Source: an uncultured Oscillospiraceae bacterium
Lineage (GTDB): Bacteria; Bacillota; Clostridia; Oscillospirales; Oscillospiraceae
Assembly (NCBI GenBank): GCA_934659415.1
Contig: CAKUHW010000006.1
Coordinates: 1-13,453 of the forward strand
Direction: 5' to 3'
DNA: 13,453 nt
In this document: positions 4,897 to 10,740 of the stretch, one piece after another
Layout of the letters: each line of letters starts with the position of its first letter
Numbering within the stretch: position 1 is the stretch's first letter
Program-made: the position numbers and the translations under genes
The notes under the pieces: generated by a model
The model's database searches: none
Seen by the model: only the letters and a program-made list of their open reading frames with translations
What the model was told of the DNA's origin: nothing

Positions 4897-7518
4897 TCAA
4901 AGCCGCTGCTTCCAGCGGTAGAGCAGGTTCAGCGCCTCGATGGGGGTCAGGGTCTCCACGGAGGCGGCCCGCAGCTCCTCCAGCACCGCCGCGCCGGACA
5001 GGTCCCCCAGGGAGAGCTGTCCGTCCCCCTCTCCGTCCGTCCGGGGCGCTGCGCTCCGCGCGCCCCCCTGGGCCTCCAGCTCGGTCAGGATCTCTCTGGC
5101 CCGCTCGATGACCCGCTGAGGTACGCCGGCCAGCTTGGCCACCTCGATTCCGTAGCTCTGGTCCGCGCCGCCGGGGACGATCTTGCGCAGGAACACAATG
5201 TCGTCCGCACGCTTTTTGGCCGCGATGTGGTAGTTTTTCACGCCCTCCAGCTTCTGCTCCGCCTCGGTGAGCTCGTGGTAGTGGGTGGCGAAGAGGGTCT
5301 TGGCCCCAAGGCGCCTGCGGTCGGCGCAGTACTCCAGCACCGCCCGGGCGATGGACATGCCGTCGTAGGTAGAGGTGCCCCGGCCGATCTCGTCCAGAAT
5401 GAGCAGGGAGCGGCTGGTGGCGTTTTTCAGCAGCTGGGCCACCTCGGTCATCTCCACCATAAAGGTGGACTGCCCCGCCCCCAGGTCGTCGCTGGCGCCG
5501 ATGCGGGTGAACACCCGGTCCACCAGGCCGATGCGGGCGGAGCGGGCGGGGACGAAGGAGCCCATCTGCGCCATGAGCACGATGAGCGCCACCTGGCGCA
5601 TGTAGGTGGACTTACCTGCCATGTTGGGGCCTGTGATGATGGCCAGGCGGCCGTCGGAGGGGTCCATATGGGTGTCGTTGGGAACGAAAAGGCTGTCCCG
5701 GAGCATCCGCTCCACCACGGGGTGGCGGCCCTCGGTGATGTCGATCACGCCGCTGTCGTCCACCACGGGGCGGCAGTACCCGTTCTCCACCGCCGCGGCG
5801 GCAAAGGAGCCCAGCACGTCCAGCTGGCCCACGGCCCCGGCCGCCCGCTGCACCTGGCGGACCTGGGCGGCGGCGGTCTCCCGCAGGCGGCAGAAGAGCT
5901 GATACTCCAGGGCGGTGATGCGGCTCTGGGCGGAGAGGATCTCGTGCTCCAGATCCTTGAGCTCCTGGGTGATGAAGCGCTCGCAGTTCACCAGGGTCTG
6001 CTTGCGGATGTAGTCCTCCGGCACCTGATCATAGTAGGACTTGGATACCTCGATGTAATAGCCGAACACCTTGTTGTAGCGCACCTTCAGGCTTTTGATG
6101 CCCGTGCGCTCCTTCTCCCGGCTCTCCACGGCCAGCACCATATCCGCCCCGTGGTCCAGCACGTCCCGCAGGCGGTCCACCTCGGCGTCGTACCCCGGGC
6201 GGATAAAGTTGCCCTCCCGGATGGTAAAGGGCAGCGGGTCCTTCTCGCTCTCGTCCCGGATGGCCCGGGCAATGCACCCGCGCAGCTCCTCCAGACCGGT
6301 GAGGGGCTCCTCCAGTTCGCTGAGGGGCCGGCCCAGCCCCAGCAGCTGGCCGGACAGGGCGGGCAGCAGCCCCAGCCCCTGCTCCAGCAGCTTCATATCC
6401 CGGGCGTTGGCCGAGCCGTACACCACTTTGCCGATGAGGCGCTCCAGGTCGGGAATCTGCCGCAGGGTGACGGCCAGCTCCTCCCGGGCCACATTTTCCC
6501 GCACCAGGGCGGCCACCGCCTCCTGCCGCCGCGCAATGGCCGCCAGGTCGCACAGGGGCTGCTCCAGCCAGGCACGCACCGCGCGGTGGCCCATGGCAGT
6601 CTTCGTCTTATCCAGCACCCACAGCAGGGAGCCCTTCTTCTCCTTGCCCCGCAGGGTCTCCGTCAGCTCCAGATTGCGCCGGGCGGTCAGATCCAGCTCC
6701 ATCCGGCGCCCGCTCCCCTCGTCCAGCATCAGAGGGCCCAGGTGGCTCAGGTCGGTCTTCTGGGTCTCGGTGAGATAGCCTGCCAGAGCCCCCGCCGCCA
6801 GCAGGCACAGGCGGCGGCTCCCGCTCTCCTCCAGGCGCTCCCCGGTCAGCAGGCCGCAGGCCTCCAGGGCGGACATGGCCGCCTCCGGCGCGAAGCGCTC
6901 CTCTCCGGCGCTCTCGCACAGGCAGCCCAGCCGCTGCCGGAGAAAGTCCGTCAGCTCCCCCTCCGCCGCGGCCCCGTCGGAGAGGAGGGCCTCACTGGGC
7001 GGGCAGGCGGCCAGGTCGTTGAGCAGGCGGCTCAGCCAGTCCGGCCCCGCAGCGGCGCAGGCGGTGAACTGGCCGGTGGACAGGTCGCACCGGGCCAGAG
7101 CCGCTCCGGCGTCACAGCGGTAGACGGCGCAGATGTAGTTGTTGCGGCTCTCGTCCAGCATCACGTCGTCCATGGCGGTGCCGGGGGTGACGATGCGGAT
7201 CACGTCCCGGTCCACCAGGCCCTTGGCCAGGGCGGGGTCCTCCATCTGCTCGCAGATAGCCACCTTGTAGCCCCGCTTGATCAGCCGGGCGATATAGTTC
7301 TGCGCCGAGTGGTAGGGCACGCCGCACATGGGGGTACGCTGATCCTCCGGCTTGCCCCGGTCCCGGGTGGTGAGGGTGAGCCCCAGCTCCTCCGCGCCCA
7401 CCCGGGCGTCGTCATTGAACATCTCATAAAAATCCCCCAGCCGGAAAAACAGAAGGCAGTCCGGATGGGTCTGCTTCACCTGGAGGTACTGGCGCATCAT
7501 CGGGGTCAGCTCAGCCAT
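4897..7518 (-). CDS. mutS: DNA mismatch repair ATPase MutS
   Basis: 873 aa, the normal length for bacterial MutS. It recognises mispaired bases and small loops in new DNA and, with ATP, recruits MutL. The N-terminal mismatch-binding motif F-Y-E is at residues 30-32 (GDFYEMF), and TRDRGK and PMCGVPYHSA follow as in the family. The ATPase core has Walker A GPNMAGKS at 630-637, the STFMVEM signature at 684-690, Walker B LLILDE ending at D709-E710, and the FATHYHEL switch. QLSLG at 834-838 sits where MutS proteins carry a beta-clamp motif (usual form QLSLF), so that site may be degenerate. The C-terminus PIEALNLLYRWKQRL is typical. Start ATG 7518 has only a purine-rich ribosome binding site (GAGAAAGAG). 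It follows the YheO-like gene by 57 bp with no visible promoter between, so the two are probably one transcript. mutL is not adjacent. Confidence 0.97.
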   Translation of the reverse strand: MAELTPMMRQYLQVKQTHPDCLLFFRLGDFYEMFNDDARVGAEELGLTLTTRDRGKPEDQRTPMCGVPYHSAQNYIARLIKRGYKVAICEQMEDPALAKGLVDRDVIRIVTPGTAMDDVMLDESRNNYICAVYRCDAGAALARCDLSTGQFTACAAAGPDWLSRLLNDLAACPPSEALLSDGAAAEGELTDFLRQRLGCLCESAGEERFAPEAAMSALEACGLLTGERLEESGSRRLCLLAAGALAGYLTETQKTDLSHLGPLMLDEGSGRRMELDLTARRNLELTETLRGKEKKGSLLWVLDKTKTAMGHRAVRAWLEQPLCDLAAIARRQEAVAALVRENVAREELAVTLRQIPDLERLIGKVVYGSANARDMKLLEQGLGLLPALSGQLLGLGRPLSELEEPLTGLEELRGCIARAIRDESEKDPLPFTIREGNFIRPGYDAEVDRLRDVLDHGADMVLAVESREKERTGIKSLKVRYNKVFGYYIEVSKSYYDQVPEDYIRKQTLVNCERFITQELKDLEHEILSAQSRITALEYQLFCRLRETAAAQVRQVQRAAGAVGQLDVLGSFAAAAVENGYCRPVVDDSGVIDITEGRHPVVERMLRDSLFVPNDTHMDPSDGRLAIITGPNMAGKSTYMRQVALIVLMAQMGSFVPARSARIGLVDRVFTRIGASDDLGAGQSTFMVEMTEVAQLLKNATSRSLLILDEIGRGTSTYDGMSIARAVLEYCADRRRLGAKTLFATHYHELTEAEQKLEGVKNYHIAAKKRADDIVFLRKIVPGGADQSYGIEVAKLAGVPQRVIERAREILTELEAQGGARSAAPRTDGEGDGQLSLGDLSGAAVLEELRAASVETLTPIEALNLLYRWKQRL

Positions 7519-7575
7519 GCAATCACACTCTTTCTCTCGTTCGCTCGGGATGGGGCAGGACGGGCCAGGCCGCCC

Positions 7576-8214
7576 TTACGCGCCGGCAGCCTGGCCTGTG
7601 ATCTCTCCCAGATATTTATACACCGTGTAGCGGGACACGCCCAGCCGCTTGGCCACATAGGGCACGGACTTGCGGAAGGAGAAGACATTGTGCTGCTCCA
7701 GCAGGGCGATCATCTTCAGCCGGTCCTCCTTGTCCATGTCGTCCACCGGGCGGCCCATGGCCGTGAGGCAGCGCTCGAAGAGGTCCGTCAGCTGGCGGGA
7801 GTCCTGGTCCTGCCACAGGGCGGACTGAAGGTCGGAGCGGACGCTGCTCAGGTCGCTCAGGACCCGCTCCGCCGCCGCCAGCGCGGTATAGTCGAAGTTC
7901 ACGCCCAGGGCCAGGTTGAACTCGTCGGTGATCAGGTGGAAGGTGGAGGACTTGGTCTTGCGCCCCTCCGGAGTGGTGGCGGCCAGGTTCACCTGATCGC
8001 TGACCACCGCCTCGGCGTCCAGCGCCAGGTCCGTGCCGGTGATCACTGAGGTGTCCCCCACCCGGCGGCCGGATACATGGCCGTTGTAGATAGACAAAAT
8101 CGGATGCGTTGGCACGTCCATGTCGTTGACCAGCGTCTCGCAGGAGGACCCGAACATCTCTGCAAGTCCTCTGGCTGTGCGGTCTAAAAACTCAAATGCC
8201 TCGTCCCGGGTCAT
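7576..8214 (-). CDS. YheO/DauR-like transcriptional regulator (PAS_6 plus HTH)
   Basis: 212 aa. Residues of about 8-115 form the YheO-like PAS domain, with the family signature ILSIYNGHVSGRRVGD (39-54) and a second half around FHLITDEFN (92-100). Residues of about 160-205 form the C-terminal helix-turn-helix (DKEDRLKMIALLEQHNVFSF then VPYVAKRLGVSRYTVYKYL), matching the HTH_22 domain paired with PAS_6. Known relatives include DauR, the D-arginine utilisation repressor of Pseudomonas. The ligand here is unknown. ATG 8214 is preceded by AGGGGGAG. Its promoter at 8254-8282 has a perfect TTGTCAA-N-TTGACAA operator over the start of transcription, which suggests self-repression. mutS follows in the same direction. 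Confidence 0.92.
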   Translation of the reverse strand: MTRDEAFEFLDRTARGLAEMFGSSCETLVNDMDVPTHPILSIYNGHVSGRRVGDTSVITGTDLALDAEAVVSDQVNLAATTPEGRKTKSSTFHLITDEFNLALGVNFDYTALAAAERVLSDLSSVRSDLQSALWQDQDSRQLTDLFERCLTAMGRPVDDMDKEDRLKMIALLEQHNVFSFRKSVPYVAKRLGVSRYTVYKYLGEITGQAAGA

Positions 8215-8235
8215 GGGGCGCTCCCCCTTTCCAAA

Positions 8236-8250
8236 TTGTCAACTTGACAA
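8236..8250. promoter_or_regulatory. Palindromic operator before the YheO-like gene
   Basis: TTGTCAACTTGACAA: two perfect 7-bp arms around one base, lying over the predicted transcription start (about 8247) of the minus-strand regulator gene. The position fits a repressor site. Binding by the gene's own product is inferred. Confidence 0.6.
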
Positions 8251-8253
8251 CTT

Positions 8254-8282
8254 ATTGTAGACTGTCCCACGAAAAAAAGCAA
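8254..8282 (-). promoter_or_regulatory. Promoter of the YheO-like regulator and mutS
   Basis: On the minus strand, -35 TTGCTT (8282-8277) and -10 TACAAT (8259-8254) are separated by exactly 17 bp. Predicted start near 8247. No other promoter is visible before mutS. Confidence 0.65.
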
Positions 8283-8343
8283 GAGCAAATTCCACAAAAG
8301 ATTCGCCTCCTCCCCCCGGCGGAAAGAATTTTCCGCCGACAGA

Positions 8344-8372
8344 TTGACAGCGGCGGACAAAATGGGTACAAT
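8344..8372 (+). promoter_or_regulatory. Promoter of tRNA-Arg
   Basis: Consensus -35 TTGACA (8344-8349) and -10 TACAAT (8367-8372) with a 17-bp spacer. Predicted start near 8379, 28 nt before the tRNA. It is one of the closest matches to a sigma-A promoter in the window. Confidence 0.85.
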
Positions 8373-8406
8373 GGGATAGCCCTTCGCCCCGGCAGGGGCA
8401 TCCTAC

Positions 8407-8483
8407 GCGTCTGTAGCTCAGCAGGATAGAGCGTCCGCCTCCTAAGCGGAAGGCCAGCGGTTCGAATCCGCTCAGGCGTGCCA
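8407..8483 (+). tRNA. tRNA-Arg (anticodon CCT)
   Basis: 77 nt ending in an encoded CCA. The acceptor stem GCGTCTG/CAGGCGT pairs with G-T at position 1-72 and one other wobble. The D arm contains AGCTCAGCAGGATAGAGC, the anticodon stem is TCCGC/GCGGA with loop CTCCTAA (anticodon CCT, reading AGG), and the T arm contains AGCGGTTCGAATCCGCT. It has its own promoter and terminator, so it is a single-gene unit between two minus-strand operons. Confidence 0.96.
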
Positions 8484-8486
8484 GAT

Positions 8487-8520
8487 CGCCGCAGGTGCCA
8501 CAGCACCTGCGGCGTTTTTT
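8487..8520 (+). terminator. Rho-independent terminator of tRNA-Arg
   Basis: Perfect 12-bp stem CGCCGCAGGTGC (8487-8498) / GCACCTGCGGCG (8503-8514), 4-nt loop, then TTTTTT (8515-8520), starting 4 nt after the tRNA CCA. Confidence 0.93.
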
Positions 8521-8523
8521 GTC

Positions 8524-8572
8524 CGGCAAGATAAACCGCCCCATGGCACGCATCGCTGTGCCGTGGGGCGGT
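8524..8572 (-). terminator. Terminator of the lipoprotein/small membrane protein operon
   Basis: 15-position stem ACCGCCCCATGGCAC (8535-8549) with its partner at 8558-8572 (one mismatch on the minus strand), 8-nt loop, followed on the minus strand by TTTATCTT. It lies 31 bp after the stop of the last minus-strand gene and converges with the tRNA terminator. Confidence 0.8.
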
Positions 8573-8603
8573 CGGTCTTCCGGGGTGCAGGGGCCCTCCC
8601 GCC

Positions 8604-8804
8604 TTACGGCGCGGGGGGCTGGCTGCGCACTGCGTCCACAAACAGGAGGGTCAGCGCAAGGTAGCAGGCGCAGGCCAGCACGGCAGAGGCGCACACCGCG
8701 ATGCAGATCACCCGCACCGCGCTCCCCCGCCGCAGCAGCCTGCAGGAGAGGACGAGCCCCGCCGCAGCCAGCGCCAGCAGCACCGCGGCAAGCCAGAGCG
8801 GCAT
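8604..8804 (-). CDS. Small two-helix membrane protein, unknown function
   Basis: 66 aa from ATG 8804, chosen because AAGGGAGGG lies 7 nt upstream. A TTG ten codons earlier would place the ribosome binding site inside the gene. Two hydrophobic segments at about residues 3-21 and 29-56 are joined by a short basic loop (RLLRRGSAVR), which by the positive-inside rule should face the cytoplasm. Five cysteines (21, 34, 38, 45, 47) are clustered in or next to the membrane segments. It is the last gene of the operon, 48 bp after the preceding small membrane protein and just before the terminator. No family recognised. Probably a membrane partner of the lipoprotein encoded first in the operon. Confidence 0.72.
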   Translation of the reverse strand: MPLWLAAVLLALAAAGLVLSCRLLRRGSAVRVICIAVCASAVLACACYLALTLLFVDAVRSQPPAP

Positions 8805-8852
8805 ATCCGGTCCCTCCCTTCCGTACAAGATCAAGATTTTGCCCGGGGTCTC

Positions 8853-9152
8853 TCAGCCGTTCCCGGCGGCGTGAAACAGCTCGGTATCCTGCCGCAGAAC
8901 GTCCAGCAGATCCCCCATGTGCCGGAGGGAGGCCGTATAGCAGCTGCGGATGGCGGCGAAAATCAGCACGGCGGCCGGGACCAGCCGATGCAGGAACAGC
9001 AGGACGATGCCGGCGATCACCCCGAGGATGGTGAAGAGCATACTGAGCAATTCCGTGCGCTGGTATACACCCAGCTTTTGGGACAGCGCCTCCTCGCTCA
9101 GCTTCTCCGGCGGCGCGTCAGGTGCTGTGCGTCTGTTCTCCACTGCGCTCAC
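8853..9152 (-). CDS. Small membrane protein, unknown function
   Basis: Up to 99 aa. The first possible start, GTG 9152, overlaps the upstream TGA as GTGA (4-bp overlap). The GTG at 9143 has better spacing (8 nt) from GGGGGGAG and may be the real start, giving 96 aa. A charged, Pro/Glu-rich N-terminus (to about 35) is followed by a membrane segment at about 36-55 (MLFTILGVIAGIVLLFL), a second shorter hydrophobic segment at about 57-72, and an amphipathic tail of roughly 25 residues. The overlap implies coupled translation with the lipoprotein gene. No family recognised. The protein may be a small integral membrane subunit or an anchoring or sensory accessory. Confidence 0.72.
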   Translation of the reverse strand: MSAVENRRTAPDAPPEKLSEEALSQKLGVYQRTELLSMLFTILGVIAGIVLLFLHRLVPAAVLIFAAIRSCYTASLRHMGDLLDVLRQDTELFHAAGNG

Positions 9153-10411
9153 TCCCCCCAGCTGTCGGCCCAGCCGTCGCCGAAGCTGTCGGCGGGGTCG
9201 AAGGGCTCGGTCGCCCAGCCCGCGGCGTACACGTTTCCGTCCTCGTCATAGGCGCGGCCGTCCTCCGCCAGGGTGTAGCCGTCGGGCACGGCGTAGTACT
9301 GCACGCCGTCATAGTACCACATATGGCCGTTGGCCTCCACGAACTCCGCCCGGTCCAGCCGGGCATACTCGTCCGCGGCGCCGTCCCGGTAGAACACGCC
9401 GGAGAAGCTGCCGTCCGGGCTCTGGGTGTCGCTGGGGATAAAGTACAGGGTAAAGCTGCTTCCGTCATAGCTGATGCGGGGATAGGCGTATCCGTTCAGG
9501 AACAGATAGGGGCCCCGGCCGTCCCCCTGGTCATACATGGTGCCGTTGGCCAGGCTCTCCGGCGTGCAGGCGATGTACTCCATACTCCCGGTGCGGATGA
9601 GCAGAGTTTCCCCCAGGGCGTTCTGCCACAGTCCGTCCAGGCTGCCCAGGGAGATCTCCGGCATGGCGTTGTCGGAGGGCTCGAAGTGCAGGCCGTGCAG
9701 CTCCCCGTCCCCATAGCCGCCGGCGCTGCTGAGGGTGAAGCCGTTCCCCTCCCGCAGCAGGAAATACTCGCCGTCGGCGTACTCCAGCAGGGCCCGGCCG
9801 TCCTCCAGCGCGGAGAGGGTGCCCTGCCCGATCCGGCCGTACCAGGTGCGGTAGAAGTAGGTGATCTGCTCCATGTACAGGTCCAGCTGACTGCCGTCGT
9901 CGCTCTGCCAGGTGGAGCGGCCGGCCAGCAGCAGGTCGTCGGCGCTCAGGGCATCGGCCCCGTCCGGGTCAGCGGGCAGAAGGGACTCCTCCGGCCGGTA
10001 CACGAACTCCCCCAGGTCCCCGTCCCAGTACCACACCAGCAGCACCTGCCCGTCCGACCCGTCGAACAGCAGGGCCAGGTCGCTGTCCCCGTCGCCGCTG
10101 CGGTCGGCAAAATCGGCGCTCTGCACGGCGTCCCACGGGTCGGCAATGGTCACGGGATAGTCCACGCCGGCGTAGAGAATCTGCTCCTCCTCATCGAGGT
10201 AGAGCGCGGCGCTGTCCTCATGGACGCACAGGAGCACATCGGTGTCCATGCCGTCCGTCGTGAGGGTGCCCGCCTCGCGCACCACGCCGGTGGTCCGCCA
10301 GTCGCTCCCCGGGACCTGGTCTCCATCCTCCTGCCCTCCGCCGCAGGCCGCCAGGCCCAGGCACAGCAGGGCCGCCAGCAAAAGGGCTGCCGCTCTTGTC
10401 GTGTGTTTCAT
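9149..10411 (-). CDS. Secreted lipoprotein with a DxxGDGDxD motif, unknown function
   Basis: 420 aa from ATG 10411 (AAGGAGAG just upstream). The frame is open for another 200 codons upstream, but that part is promoter and repeat DNA. Residues 1-23 form a lipoprotein signal ending LGLAAC, with lipidated Cys23. The mature protein is acidic and rich in Tyr, Trp, Gly and Asp. Residues 103-114 (DRSGDGDSDLAL) match the calcium-binding loop of FG-GAP/VCBS-type repeats and are followed by LLVWYWDGDLGEFVY, a beta strand pair typical of such proteins. The C-terminal 200 residues look all-beta, with several short YxDGxxYY-like strands (HMWYYDGVQYYAVPDGY). It should sit on the outer face of the membrane. 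It is the first gene of an operon with two small membrane proteins. Substrate and role unknown. Confidence 0.85.
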   Translation of the reverse strand: MKHTTRAAALLLAALLCLGLAACGGGQEDGDQVPGSDWRTTGVVREAGTLTTDGMDTDVLLCVHEDSAALYLDEEEQILYAGVDYPVTIADPWDAVQSADFADRSGDGDSDLALLFDGSDGQVLLVWYWDGDLGEFVYRPEESLLPADPDGADALSADDLLLAGRSTWQSDDGSQLDLYMEQITYFYRTWYGRIGQGTLSALEDGRALLEYADGEYFLLREGNGFTLSSAGGYGDGELHGLHFEPSDNAMPEISLGSLDGLWQNALGETLLIRTGSMEYIACTPESLANGTMYDQGDGRGPYLFLNGYAYPRISYDGSSFTLYFIPSDTQSPDGSFSGVFYRDGAADEYARLDRAEFVEANGHMWYYDGVQYYAVPDGYTLAEDGRAYDEDGNVYAAGWATEPFDPADSFGDGWADSWGE

Positions 10412-10425
10412 TTTGCTCTCCTTCT

Positions 10426-10446
10426 GCCGCCCTGCGGTCGGGCGGC
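10426..10446 (-). promoter_or_regulatory. 5' UTR hairpin before the lipoprotein gene
   Basis: Perfect 7-bp inverted repeat GCCGCCC/GGGCGGC (10426-10432 and 10440-10446) with a 7-nt loop, in the predicted leader and directly before the AAGGAGAG ribosome binding site (10416-10423). It may stabilise the message or affect ribosome access. Confidence 0.4.
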
Positions 10447-10471
10447 GCGCAGTTTTCAAGGTCACATCGCC

Positions 10472-10515
10472 AGTATACCGCGCCCCGCGCCCCCTTTCCA
10501 CTAACCTATGGTTAG
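10472..10515 (-). promoter_or_regulatory. Lipoprotein operon promoter with activator-type palindrome
   Basis: On the minus strand, -10 TATACT (10477-10472) and -35 TGGAAA (10500-10495) are separated by 17 bp. Directly upstream is a perfect palindrome CTAACC-TAT-GGTTAG (10501-10515, plus-strand reading), centred near -43 from the predicted start at about 10465. That is the usual position of a LuxR-type class II activator. The nearby LuxR/MalT-like regulator is the obvious candidate to bind it (inference). Confidence 0.65.
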
Positions 10516-10561
10516 GCAAGGCGGCAAAAAGCAGGGGCGCTTCCCACTCCTCTGCGGGCAG

Positions 10562-10704
10562 ACAATCCCTCAGGCGCTTCGCGCCAGCTCCCTTTACACA
10601 AGGGAGCTTATGGGCCTGGTGCAAGCCATAGGTTTTCACCGAATTCATACCCCCCTTGTGTAAAGGGGGGATGCCAGCGTCCTTTGCTGGCTGGGGGGAT
10701 TGTT
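10562..10704. repeat. Inverted pair of REP-like elements
   Basis: Copy A (10562-10608): ACAATCCCTCA, small hairpin GGCGC/GCGCC, then AGCTCCCTT/AAGGGAGCT with a 5-nt loop. Copy B (10650-10704), in the opposite direction: CCCCCCTT/AAGGGGGG with loop GTGTA, then GCCAGC/GCTGGC, then TGGGGGGATTGTT. About 40 bp separate them. Outer ends are inverted (CAATCCC...GGGATTG). Both match the element at 4743-4796. The remainder of 10412-10740 holds the operon promoter and no gene. Confidence 0.75.
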
Positions 10705-10740
10705 GCCGGGCCGAAGCAGCCTGCCATGGCAGACTGCCCC

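Noticed and set aside
4780..8049. A 1089-codon open frame on the plus strand
   Set aside because: It lies antisense to mutS and the YheO-like gene, has a low-complexity composition rich in Gln, His, Gly and Val, and arises from GC-rich codon use of the real genes. It has no family motif.
8407..8483. tRNA-Arg 3' end as an integration attachment site
   Set aside because: No second copy of the tRNA end and no integrase gene in the window.
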